From Rhypophila decipiens (lineage: Eukaryota; Ascomycota; Sordariomycetes; Sordariales; Naviculisporaceae), in contig MU858054.1 in NCBI GenBank assembly GCA_033297075.1, positions 124,001 through 188,000 of the forward strand: DNA of 64,000 bases. The letters are read 5' to 3'. The first letter of the stretch is position 1. Every line of letters starts with the position of its first letter. Below are positions 1-11,718 of this stretch, piece after piece. The position numbers were made by a program, and so were the translations under genes. The notes under the pieces were generated by a model that was not told where the DNA came from, made no database searches, and saw only the letters and a list, made by a program, of their open reading frames with translations.

Positions 1-3000
1 TTTGCTGATGGCAAGTTTTCCACACGAGCCAACACGAGCCTGAAGAAGAGATACTCATGCCACAAACCTGCTGCTCTCGTTCTCGTACAGTACCAAGGCC
101 CCACATTATAGTGACAAGACCTTCTTGCCTCAAAGAAGAACTTTGTCCCAATTAAACGAACACGATCTGCTCACTGTTACCCAAGGGACAGACGAAAGTA
201 TTCACGCTGTATGCATGTACTACCTATACTGCCGGTATAGCAAAAAGCCTATATGATATGGGTATGTCCTCTATTTGGAGACTGGGCTTCGTTACTGTCC
301 AGCTTGGGTGGAATATGTCGTTTCCATGAATGCATTCTGAGTTCTATCTCCTCGCTCCACGCTTGGACAGCCTTCTGGCGATGGCACGCTGCCACGCAGT
401 CTTGTCCTTTCCCTGGACGAGGCCGACATCAATATCATCCTCGGTCCTTTTCGCATATCACAAGTGAGGCACGACACAGAGCCGCCGATGGCGTGTCGGT
501 TCCTTCTGTAGCTTCCTTCCATGGCACTGTCCATTTGACCACTTACTCGACCTCGGGAACGAGCCAACACCAGAACGGGGAGTTTTAATGTACTGTACGG
601 GTCAGGTCACTGAATCGATACAGGGCTTGAAAAGATCCATATGAGGAGCTTGGCGTGTGTCATTGCTGGTAGCCAACAGGGTCCCCCTTTCCCGTCGAAC
701 CTTTTTTTTTAAATCGTTGATTTTTTTCTATAACAGTTGGCAAGCTTGCAACCATAATTACGAAGGCCGTGCTCTCAAATGTTCGAAATTCACGTTATTC
801 TCCAACGTAACATCTGCTTGACAACTGCATCTCGTGGAGAGTTGCCCCATGGCCGTTGGATCCTACCCACCCTGTCGGCCCCTGATCCTCGGTGTTTGCG
901 GGGCGAAGCTCTCCACGACTGTTAATCATGACGGAAGCGGCGAAGGATAAAATCTAATGATAGATGCCCAGGACACTATCGCAGCTCCTCAGCGAGGTCC
1001 CACTGTTAACAACAGTTGTCGCCCCGTGATTGTCGGTCTCCGGGCCCATCGACATGGTCAATCTCCATTATCAGAGGACATATACCTAATATACTACAAG
1101 ACTGCATCAAATGGTGCCGCATCACACATCCCAATCCTGTTTGGATATTCATGGACAACACAAATTCAAGGCAGTCGGCCGCATTGCATGGCCTGTCAAT
1201 CCTACACAGGCCTCCATCTGACTGTTGATTCAGGGCCACAAGAGGCAGATAATATTAACCGGAGACCGCCCGGTCCAATGCTATGAGTGGGATTTTGGCA
1301 TTCGCCCCCGCTCCTCCGGCCTCCCGAACCACACTTCAGGTAGCACTGCTTGGGCGAATAAACCTGGAACGTTAACCTGGAAACGAGAGTCTCCCGCCTG
1401 CTGGCTGGCATAGACGATGCAGGAAGGTCGCAATCAAGGTCAGACCAAGAACACGGCAAGCTCGGATATCAATCAACTCTCATGCATCAAGTAAAGGAAG
1501 CACTGATAAGGTACGGACAGAAGGTCAAGTCCAAGTTGATTCCATTGGTTTGACTTTGGCTGCACAGAGACGCACCAAAATCTTCTCGAAAGGTCTCGAG
1601 GTGCTCTCCTTTGCTCCTGGTTTCTTTCCATGGTACGCGTATGTACATGTCTTAACATGACACTTCATGTCTTCTCATTAGTAACCCGTAGTACTCATTG
1701 CTTTCTGAAGCCGCCAGGTGTATAAAACCCAAGGACTCTGGCCCGCAAGAGCTGGTCCACTTCTCTCACGGGGTGCCGGCTTCACTCTCGTACCCGAGGA
1801 CGTACCGACAGTGGGGCATCAGCGCCTTTTTGACATGATGGCCCCTGTTAGTGCCTGATCTTTCCATAGGGCTGGGTCGAGCAAACAATTCTAGTATCAA
1901 GTCACTCTGTTCATATGAGCCTTCGATCTCCTCGATGGGAGTTCAACACCGTCCGTCTCTAAGAATACAACCTCCGAATTTATAGCGAAAGCGCATTTTA
2001 CGCGGGCTATGTGCTACCTACGGGTTACAGCCTTCCACGATAAGAGATATCGAGAATCGGCAACGCCTTGCTCAATGCCAAGCATCAAAGATCGGGATCT
2101 CGCTGCGGGTCGTTCGCCTGTGTTTCTCCACTAGGAAGCACCCTGTAGCGCCACAACCGTTTCGAAGCTAGGCCAGGCCATCGGGGAATTCTTTCAACTC
2201 TTCCAAACAAAATGTGCCATTGCACAACATTCGGAACAATATGTTTCTGTTTAAATTTGTATATCGACATACGTATTTTGTGTTCCCTCGTCACTCGTCA
2301 CCCTCTATCGTCCATCTTTCTTTCCTGGCTTCGTGGAATACCAGTAGGCCAGGTGATCATACCGCTATGGGGATGGGTGGGGCAGGCGTCCGGAGGAACA
2401 TACTAAGTATTCACCAGTCCTCGAGGTTTTCATACATTCAACCTGCACTGCCTAACTGGGGGCCTTGCTCACACCTTTCCGGCGTTGATTCAATATGAAG
2501 AGGGCTTTGTTCAGCTGACACATAGACGTTAATTCCACAATAAGATGGCGTCAACAGAGGTCATTCACAGGTTAGTACCAAAGTCAAACAGTAAGTGATA
2601 ATCCCTCAGGTACTGTACTACTGATGATACAATATCAGCGCCAGGGTTTAATGTGGGCAACGTCACTTGAAACTTTCGCAGACGACTCTGGTGGTACATG
2701 GAATTACAGACAGGAGCTGGGAAACGCCTGCTGTTGATAGAGGGGTGATAGGGCAAGCCCCTCGATATTCCCAGCTACTTCTTCTTCTTCTCTGACTATC
2801 AGGGAGATTCACGACCTAGGCACTATGTACTTTGGAATTTTCGAAACAGAAAATGGTGTCAAGAACCACCTACGGATATGATATCTTCTCTCGCTCAGAC
2901 GCTTTGGACTGATGCCTGCCCATATACCCCGACGTGTATGCAATACAGCGATAGTTCACGGCGATGAACGGATGAACTACGAGTGCCGACATGAAGTTTT

Positions 3001-4714
3001 TCTCCATATCATCGTAGACAGGTCAATACGAGCCTTGCCCTCTACGCAGCTGCTGCAAGTAAAGCAGTCATGATCGCAGGTAACTAAATAACATGACATT
3101 GGTGCTGGATGTCGATAACCATCTGATTTTCATATCACAGCGGTGCTACGGACACTCAATGTGATTACCCATACCATCAAGTATCACCACAGCTGTCCGT
3201 CGGGTATCCCATTGTTCGGAAATGCAAGTGACGCTGCTGTGTGTCCCGTCCGTAACGCGTTTGATATGAAACAAAAGTTCTCACTGCCGCGGATAGTCCT
3301 GCAAGAAATGCATGCAGTAGGCATGAGATTACGGGAGGATACCCGCTGCAAGAAAGGCAATACTTGGCGAGGTTCTGTTGAGGCCCTTCTTCGTGTCATT
3401 GAACTAGTTACATATATATACATGCAACGAAGACTCTGTTGGGCGACAGGATAGGGATCCGTCGTGCTGGCTTTGTAGCTGTGATCCTCAAGCCTACCGG
3501 AGGGAAACCTGATACTTGAAACCCACAAGACCTAGCTGACATTAACATGCTTCTGCCCACCGGGCTAGAGATATCGTCATCAGCATCGAGCCCCCGTTGT
3601 GTTTACCAAAGGCCCACGGAACCGATCTAGTTGAAGCCACATCGGGTTGTAATGAACTTGCTGGCCCAGGGACCTCCTGAACTTGGTATGACAAGACTTG
3701 CTCAGTAATACAAAGAGGCGTGATGACCCATCATGTACGAGGTTCGAATCTTCTTCAAATTGCTTGGCAGCTCGTACCTGGGACCAGCCGGCTCACGGTG
3801 GCAAACCCTCCCCCGACGGATACGAGTAGGTACCTGGGTGAGTAAGGACGAAGGTAGCTTGCCCATTGCCCCTATACCGGACCTACTGATATCATTTCGT
3901 GCGGGAAATAGGGCTCAACGACACATGAATGATGTGGTACGAATACGGACAAGGGACGAGCTTAACCTTCAGTCCAAAGGGTGTCAACACAACTGATGGA
4001 TCGTCCAGGTAAGCTTTGTACCAAGCCTTCATGCCAACTGAGTATAGATATTCCAACAGTGCCCAGAACGAGTTGAGATCGACGGAGAAGTAAGAAGAGG
4101 CGGCCCCCGGTCTAATTTGGGGTTGGGAAACTGATATCCCGACCCAGTTGAGGTCGAGTGCCTGTCTCGCTCGACCAACTTCGAGACATCACCAGCACGA
4201 GAACGTGGAAGATTGGCACCTAGTACCCACATCTTATGCATGAAGCAAGTTCTTGATGGAATAGAGAGACCATGGGCGAAGATGACCATCCAAACCGATC
4301 TTGCTCAAACCCTTCCTCTCACAATGACGTCCGAGCATTGGAAATCCATTGCAATGCACACAATTTCAGTAATTTGCACAGAAGCCTGGAAAGTATGAAT
4401 GGAGGACCTGAAGGAATTAGCTCAGGCAAGCCTTAATTGTATTTGACATGGGAAAGAACCGAATCTTTCGCCTGCGTTTCCTCGTCTCGTAAACTTCGTT
4501 ACCTGAAGGCTGAAGCACACCATCCTGAGCACTTGTTCTTTTTGCACCCAAAACAGCGGGACCCTCAAATCGCATTTGTCACTTTTTGTGGTATTGCCCT
4601 CGATTTGAATGCTAGTGGCAGACATCATCTGGTTGAATCCCTGCCTAACCATGATGCACCAAAATCAAAATTCCTTCTTTACCAACCAACTCCGGCCAAT
4701 CCAGTTTCCGTTAT
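1..4714. other. gene-poor stretch, no gene recognised
   Basis: All open frames here are short (about 115 residues or less), overlap each other on both strands and show no recognisable domain or spliced family. A TATA-like element (gtgtataaaaccc, about 1719-1731) is visible but no coding region follows it. There are short T-runs near 700-730. The last few hundred bases should contain the 3' UTR of the eL33 gene on the minus strand. I cannot exclude a non-coding RNA or a small lineage-specific gene. Confidence 0.6.
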
Positions 4715-5468
4715 TTATATCGAAGAGGGGTAGAGCATGATGCGGACTGAGGCGCCAAAGGACTTCGCGGGGAGAGGAGTAGCGAACTTGGCGCGGACGA
4801 CGCCAGAGTTGCCTGCAATGAGGTTAGCAGCCGTTGATATCGCAAGATCTCGGGCAAGAGCTTCGGATCTTATTTACCATGTGGTCTGGTGACCTTGCCC
4901 CAAATAACGCGGATCTTGGTTCCACGGATCTCCTTCTGGCCGCGGTAAACGTAGGCGACCTTCTTGCCCAGGTAGAAGCTATCGATCTAGTCAATATCCC
5001 ATCCTCGTACAGGTCCGGCGATGTATGACGTACTTGGCAGCCTCGGTGTCATCAACACCCTCGATCTTGACCAGGCTGGTCCGGGGGTGGGTGTTGCGGC
5101 GACCACGCTGATAACTCAGGTGGCGACCCCTAATTTCGTGGTAATCCAGTCAGTTTCGTTGTTCTCCAGACTCCCCCTTCGACATAATCATCCATGACAT
5201 CGGTTATTCGAAATCGCAGGTCGAGGCTGATCGCAAACTTCGTTTCTCGTGTCTTCCGCGCACTATCGCTCGTCCTTGCCCTCGGGATGCACTCACTTGA
5301 CATATACTATCTGATAGTCAGTATGCGTTCGACCAATGTCATATCAAGGATGTGTAGCGAGCAACGCTGCCGGCAAACCGCGATCACTTCGATCTCGACG
5401 TTTTGCCAGGTTTATTGCTGCTACATGATTGTGGGAGTCTCACATCTGTGACCGGCTTCGGTAGGCAT
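4715..5468 (-). CDS. rpl33: 60S ribosomal protein eL33 (L35a family), five exons with a 10-nt micro-exon
   Basis: Component of the large ribosomal subunit, acting in cytoplasmic translation. Reading the minus strand, I join 5468-5444, 5306-5297, 5129-5034, 4978-4878 and 4812-4715, giving 109 residues, the usual length for eL33. The product starts [20 protein letters not shown] and contains the family blocks [32 protein letters not shown] and the C-terminal [15 protein letters not shown]. Each intron has GT-AG ends: 137, 167, 55 and 65 nt in order, and several carry ctgac or ctaac branch-like sequences. The second exon is only 10 nt (TATATGTCAA) and supplies Leu-Tyr-Val-Lys, which are conserved in the family; without it the frame breaks. 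The start codon choice is fixed by the conserved N-terminus. No single open frame exceeds about 35 residues, so the gene is easy to miss. Identity is near certain; only the exact splice ends need transcript proof. Confidence 0.95.
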
Positions 5469-7718
5469 GTTGACTGTCGATTTGATATTCCCCCGGAGTG
5501 TATGGGCAAATTCAGCAGGATGTCTCCGATAAAGACGGTTGCTGGGCGTTGGGCGACGTGGTTGTGGCTCTGCACTCGACTCCAAGGTAAATTGTGAAAA
5601 TTGCCGTGGTGGGATTTCGCTAGGGTTTGTGGTGAATTGGTGTTCGGAAAATCCCCGCTCCGGCACCCGCTTTTGTCACTGTCAGCAGCTGTGGCTAAGC
5701 ACCCTTTTGTGGGTCAATAATCCAAAGTCACGGGCCCCAGCCACAAAGTGGGGTCAATTCCACCTGCTCGGATAATCCCGCCACAATCGGATCTTGGCTG
5801 GTCTACCTGTCAGCCCCAAACCTTATTTCACCCTCATCGAAGCATTTTCATCTAGGTTGGCCCCAGTATCATGACTGCACTTGAGGTCGCCTTCAACATC
5901 GAAGGGTTGTTCTCGCCGTCTTTACTTGTCAACCATGTTTATTTTCAGCACTATTCCAGGCGGATGCCACCTTTTTTCCCGCCGCGACTTCCTCGCTCCA
6001 ACCGAAACACGCTTTCGGTCGCTTGCCTTCAGGGCCAACGCAGTCTGATTGTTGTTTGATCCTCGGAGTTGCTCTTCAGAGCACCAGTGGAGTTGGCCAA
6101 ACCCCCCAACTCAGGAACCGCAACCTGCGAGGCCGTATGTCGGAGGGGGTCAAGTTAATAAGAGGAAAACACACGAGAGGCATTTGAACACCTTTGTCGT
6201 CTCGAGAAGCCCATTTGACCGCTACACCGTCAGTCCTCAGGGATGATGGCGTCTTGGCTCCGAAAGCTTGGCCGGCGGATATGGGAGACAATTATTTGAC
6301 CGGCAGTATTTTGCCTGTCGGTTATTATAGAAAGGCCAAGCGCTCAAATTCTAACTCCATAGCTGTGTGTGAATCCGATACAGGACCTGGAGTCATAACT
6401 GCGGTATTTCTGTTCCAGAAGTCATGGTTTGAATATGGAAGTGGTTGAGGTATGGAGCTAGGTAGGATTATTACCCCACCATCCTCAACAAAGAAAGACT
6501 CCGTGGGATGTATGGCAGGAGCCCCTCTCGATGGGTCTGGCCCGGACGAATAGATCACGATGCGGTTATAAATAATTTTCCAAAGGTCGGTCCATTCCTC
6601 TGCTAGGGAAGCACCGTTTTTGAGATTCAGACCGCTCTCGCCGGCGCTTCTCACCTAGGCACAAGGCGATTTTCCCAATGACATGGCTCGAGGACGAGAC
6701 GAGCAAGGGAGCAACCTGAAAGGCCGAAGGGGCAAACGAATCGAGTTGCGGACCATGTACCATGTATCGACGAAGCTCGGTACGTACCTAGAGTTGGGCG
6801 GTGCGGTTGCCGGAGATAGACCATCTGGACCTCCGGTGGGCAATCCGCCTAGGTATGACGCGAGGTGCGAGGGGGGCCCAAAAAATTGGATCCAGGAGGT
6901 ATCCGTAGTTAGGGTCCTTAGCAATCGGAACATAGCTCAAGCCACGTCTTGTTCAAGAACCTGCAGCTTACCGAACTTTTCAGGACGAGGCCGAACAGAC
7001 CGACCAGAAAGTATTTGTAATCGGATGGTCAGGCTGGGGAGTTTGGAGAGCAGAATTGGGGCGAGGGTTCGTCTTTAAATCAGTCAAGGTTTCGAAGCTT
7101 CCCCGCATCCAAGGGGGCGTCATGGCGGATGTTCTGGGTGTCAAAACCCGGCCCGCAGCTCATCACTAATTCTGCGTAATGCACATTGACATGGAAGAGC
7201 AGACTCATCTCACAGTGCCATCCGGAAAACCCGGAGCGAATCTGGTGTTAGAGGTGTTATTGTAGCACTTGCCAACACTCTGTATATGGCCCAAGCTTCA
7301 GTATGCCCCTCCACTTCCAGGCCCTGCTAAAAAGGGACAGTGCAAGTTGAGTGGGAATGCATGCGTTAGCGGGGAATCGTGAGTAAGCTCCCCCTCGTCC
7401 AGTTGATTGCTCCCATCCCACCTCCCGCCTTTTTGGGGAGTCTGCGCATCACCAATGCGCTCCGGCTACCCTCCACCTGCCTCCAGGTCCGTAGAAATAG
7501 CATTAGCCCCGAGACCTTGAACCTGCCCAGAGCTTGCCTTAGTTCCTCCCAGTGTCATCCCTTCTTGGCCCAGAAAAAAAATCACTTACCTCATACCTCG
7601 ATCCCTAACCGACACCCATCCTCAATCAATCCCTTCGAGCCCTTTTTTATTTTTACCTATCAACTTTGCTATTCATCCTTCTCTGAAACCCCAAAAGACG
7701 GGCCCTTTTCGTCACAAG
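5469..7718. other. divergent intergenic region between eL33 and G6PD
   Basis: This 2.2 kb spacer separates the divergent eL33 (minus) and G6PD (plus) genes and should hold both promoters and 5' UTRs. The 150 bases before the G6PD start (7560-7715) are rich in C and T, as is common upstream of strongly expressed fungal genes. The longest open frame (6683-7078, 131 residues) has no domain, repeat or signal that I recognise and is probably chance. Confidence 0.5.
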
Positions 7719-9707
7719 ATGGCGTCGGAACACAGTAAATCGTGAGTCTTCCCGGCCCCGCCAGCTCTCTCCTCTAGCCCAGGCAATCAGTGGAGCTTCG
7801 ACCACTGTCTCCCAAGGTCATGGTTCTCGTGTTATGCGAGAGCTTGCTTTCCCGCGAGCGCGGCTGTGTGTCTGCATGATGCATTCACAGCTCCCTAGCG
7901 TGCCCTTGAGCGGGCGTCAAGCTTCTTCCCTACAACTTCGATGGCCAATGCTGATGATGTCGGGAAAACAGTGCCATGGAGCTCAAGGACAACACCGTCA
8001 TCGTCGTCCTTGGCGCTTCTGGCGATCTTGCGAAGAAGAAGACCGTATGTGCTCCAGCCCCCCCGGAAACTCTATTGTATCACTCGACTGACCTTTACTA
8101 GTATCCAGCACTCTTCGGTCTGGTGAGCTCGATCTGGACAGCCTCGACAGCGATGCGACACCTTTGTACTAATAATTGCTACAGTACCGAAATCAGTTCC
8201 TCCCGAAAGACATCAAGATTGTGGGATATGCGCGGACCAAGATGGACCACGAGGAATACCTTCGGCGTATCAAGTCGTATATCAAGACGCCCACCAAGGA
8301 TACCGAAAAGCAGCTCGAGGACTTTTGTTCTCTCTGCTCCTACGTCTCGGGGCAGTACGACAAGGATGAGTCCTTCATGCAGCTGAACAAGCATCTGGAA
8401 GAGATTGAGAAGGGTAGGAACGAGACCAATCGCCTGTTTTACATGGCGTTGCCTCCCAGTGTCTTCACCATCGTATCACAGCACCTGAAGAAATGCTGCT
8501 ACCCTACGAAAGGCATTGCCCGTGTCATTGTGAGTATGGCCATTGTTGAAGGGTTTGTGGCTGCAGGCTGATTCTTTTGTACAGGTCGAGAAACCTTTCG
8601 GTAAGGATTTGGCAAGCTCCAGAGAGCTCCAAAAGTCGCTTGAGCCCGACTGGAAGGAGGAGGAGCTTTTCCGCATTGATCATTACCTCGGAAAGGAGAT
8701 GGTCAAGAATATCCTCATCCTCCGCTTCGGAAACTCATTCCTCGGCGCCACCTGGAACCGTCACCACATCGACAACGTTCAGATTTCGTTCAAGGAGCCC
8801 TTTGGTACGGAAGGCCGCGGTGGGTATTTTGACGAGTTCGGCATTATCCGTGATGTCATGCAGAATCATTTACTCCAGGTACTCACCTTGTTGGCCATGG
8901 AGAGGCCGATCTCCTTCTCGTCCGAGGATATTCGTGACGAAAAGGTCCGGGTCCTCCGCGCAATTCCGGCCATCGAGCCCAAGAACGTCATCATTGGCCA
9001 GTACGGGAAATCACTTGACGGCAGCAAACCGGCATACAAGGAGGATGACACAGTTCCCAAGGATTCGCGGTGCCCAACATTCTGCGCCCTTGTTGCGTAC
9101 ATCAAGAATGAGCGGTGGGACGGTGTGCCTTTCATCATGAAGGCCGGCAAGGCGCTGAACGAGCAAAAGACGGAGATCCGCGTGCAATTCAAGGATGTTA
9201 CGTCGGGAATCTTCAAGGACATTCCTCGTAACGAGCTTGTTATGCGCATCCAGCCCAACGAGAGTGTCTACATCAAGATGAACTCGAAACTCCCCGGCTT
9301 GAGCATGCAGACGGTGGTCACAGAGCTCGACCTTACTTATAGGCGGCGATTCTCGGATCTCAAGATTCCCGAGGCTTACGAGTCGTTGATCCTGGACTGC
9401 CTGAAGGGTGATCACTCCAACTTTGTCAGAGACGACGAGCTTGATGCCAGCTGGAGGATCTTTACGCCGCTTTTGCACTATCTTGACGACAACAAGGAGA
9501 TAATTCCCATGGAGTACCCATACGGTAGGTTTCTCTTCTTTCCAAGCCACTTACTTTCCTTCTCATGGTGTCTAACCTTTGCTTGTAGGCTCTCGCGGAC
9601 CTGCGGTGCTTGATGACTTCACTTCGTCTTATGGATACAAGTTTAGCGACGCTGCCGGATACCAGTGGCCTACCACCAGTGCGTTGGGCCCAGGAAACAA
9701 GTTGTAA
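7719..9707 (+). CDS. zwf1: glucose-6-phosphate 1-dehydrogenase
   Basis: Cytosolic NADP-dependent enzyme that oxidises glucose 6-phosphate to 6-phosphogluconolactone, the entry step of the oxidative pentose phosphate pathway and a main source of NADPH. Exons: 7719-7741, 7972-8044, 8102-8122, 8185-8529, 8585-9524, 9589-9707, giving 506 residues, normal for the family. The Rossmann motif GASGDLAKKK lies at residues 22-31, and the catalytic-site signature RIDHYLGKE at about 184-192. The C-terminal domain includes the TYRRRFSDLKIPEAYESLILD region. Introns are 230, 57, 62, 55 and 64 nt; the first is much longer than the rest and interrupts the gene after only 23 coding bases. Exon 3 is just 21 nt and encodes YPALFGL, conserved in the family. 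The gene corresponds to gsdA of aspergilli and zwf-1 of Neurospora. Confidence 0.97.
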
Positions 9708-10421
9708 GTAGTTCGTCTGCGCGCACCACTTGTTTCTCTTGCGGGCTTCTGCTCGAACCGGTCTGGTTGAAGACCTATTAAACGACCTTTTCGATACAGT
9801 TGAGCATATCATCAAACCTTGCTCGTCCAATTTGGCCACAAATATGTGGCGTCGGGGAGGAATGGTTATGCTTTTGGGCAGGCGGGCAATGGGAGTACGT
9901 CTGGGATTAGACAATTGTTTCATTTCCTTGTTGTCTTTATTCTTTCATCTTTTCTCAACAAATGTGGCAGGGCAGCAGGGCTCACGATGATTACGACGCG
10001 GGTTTCTCGTTCTTGGCGAGCGTAGCAACTCCCCATGATGCAATTGATTAGGCATGCGTTATTCATAGGCAAAGAAATTTGAGTATTATATGACCTTGTC
10101 TTTGTTTACAAAGAATACTTACCTCAGTTGCGACTCCTTACAAAAGGCGTGCCGAAAGAAGATTGCCCCAATGACCAGACGCCGCCTCGCTTTGTGTTGA
10201 GGGTATGTAGCGGATATATTCCGTTACGGCAATCTTGTTCCACATCAGAGCACACTGGAACTGGCCAAGGTGAAAGTCTGATATGCAAATACAGTTGTTG
10301 TTACTGAGTGAAGGTTTTGAAATAATCTTCATTCGCGGGCTGTATATCTGCCAGTCATGGAAGTCTATCCCTCGTCCTATGGCGAGACCTGTCTCCATCC
10401 GTACCACCATTTCACGATATA

Positions 10422-10461
10422 AACCGCGTAGATGAGAATACAACCGTGTAGATGAGAATAC
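10422..10461. repeat. 20-nt tandem duplication
   Basis: The unit aaccgcgtagatgagaatac is followed directly by aaccgtgtagatgagaatac; the copies differ by a single C/T transition. It lies at the left edge of an AT-rich patch and outside any gene. Confidence 0.85.
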
Positions 10462-10722
10462 AAAAAGGGGTAACTAATATTGTATACCCTTGAGCTATCC
10501 ATATCCTCTTAGGATCTCTAAAATTCTATATAGGCATCTTCTCACTCTTCTTGATCTTAAACTTCAAGGATCATTAAGAAGCGCATATCGACATCGCACT
10601 ATTTCCTTTTAGTAAGCTCTGCCATATGGAAGGGGGGAAAGTTTGAATCGAGTCATTGACAACGTTATGGTCATCTCTCATAATAGATTTAAGTAAGACA
10701 CACTCAGGCAGACTACCTAAAT

Positions 10723-10768
10723 AATCTTTTAAATAATAACTATAAAATCTTTTAAATAATAACTATAA
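10723..10768. repeat. 23-nt AT-rich tandem duplication
   Basis: Two identical, adjacent copies of a 23-base unit that begins aatcttttaaataat. The unit contains one C per copy and no G, in contrast to the roughly balanced composition of flanking DNA. No coding content. Confidence 0.9.
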
Positions 10769-11718
10769 AGGCTGGCTCCTAGGCTCTGACATTTATGCCT
10801 ATCAATCGTCATGACATTGTCGATTACGGAATACGGGAGCGCATACGGGCCGTCGAAAACTTGTATGCCCGACGGGACCAAGACGCCACACAGCGTGCAG
10901 GCAGCTGGCTGTCACCTGACCGATCACAGTTCGATCTCGAGCACCCCACTGCTGCCACCCTGCGCTGGGGCCACAACGGGTCCCAGCAGACCCACCCGCA
11001 AGCCTCAATGGGGAAGAATCCTGGTGCCCGTGTGAGATGTGGATAGACGGCGGCTCTTCTCTTTGACAGGACCCAAAGTTCGATGATTTTGGAACTCATC
11101 GTCACATACGGTTTCGCAAAGCAGCCACAACACCGCGAGCGCACTCTACCGAATATTTCTACGAGACCTTGCTTCAGCACCCCGACGACTTGAACGACTT
11201 TGATTCCCTAAGTTTTCTTGGGCCAAACGTGCGTGCAGCGCGTCGCATACGGCAATCCGCAGACCGTGATTCGGCAGCAAACCACAACCCACCCGATCGT
11301 GTCGCCCTTTGTTCACGACAACAACTCGATTCATTTGCCAGCAACGGGGAAATCCGACATTCGCATCGGTCATTAACAGTAATGGGCAGTCGCATGGTTC
11401 AAGGTTCTTTGAACTCCTGAACCTTTGAGTGAATGCGCGCTTGCTGGTGAATCGGGGCTGCGGCTGTCGGTCCTGGACTGTCACGTTGCTCTCGCATTTC
11501 TCGGCCCACCCCGATGGTGACAATCTGCCTTCGACCTTCAACCAACTTTCTGTCCCCAGTTCTCGAGGACCGGCCACCCACTACGTCTTGACATCTACAG
11601 TTCATACGACCAATCTGATTTTTGCCCAAGGCCTACAAGTCTTACTGGTGCTCCCTGGGGTATCAGGAAGTTCCGGCCGGGCGAAGGTCGAGAGCGCGGG
11701 CAGTGAGGCCTTCGCAAG

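Larger units (their letters stand above)
9708..11718. other. intergenic region between G6PD and Med14 genes
   Basis: Two kilobases without a recognised gene. It holds the 3' UTR of G6PD, an AT-rich patch at about 10440-10790 with two short tandem duplications (listed separately), and presumably the Med14 promoter. Open frames on both strands at 11146-11629 overlap one another and show no family features. Confidence 0.5.

Noticed and set aside
3733..3760. B-box-like aggttcgaatc near 3742
   Set aside because: No A box or cloverleaf upstream, so not a tRNA.
5130..5296. Intron-hosted C/D snoRNA in eL33 intron 2
   Set aside because: There is a one-mismatch C box (ATGATTA) and a CTGA, but they are only about 45 bases apart, with no terminal stem or clear guide sequence.
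9462..9923. 153-residue minus-strand frame over the G6PD 3' end
   Set aside because: Antisense shadow of the G6PD last exons and 3' UTR.
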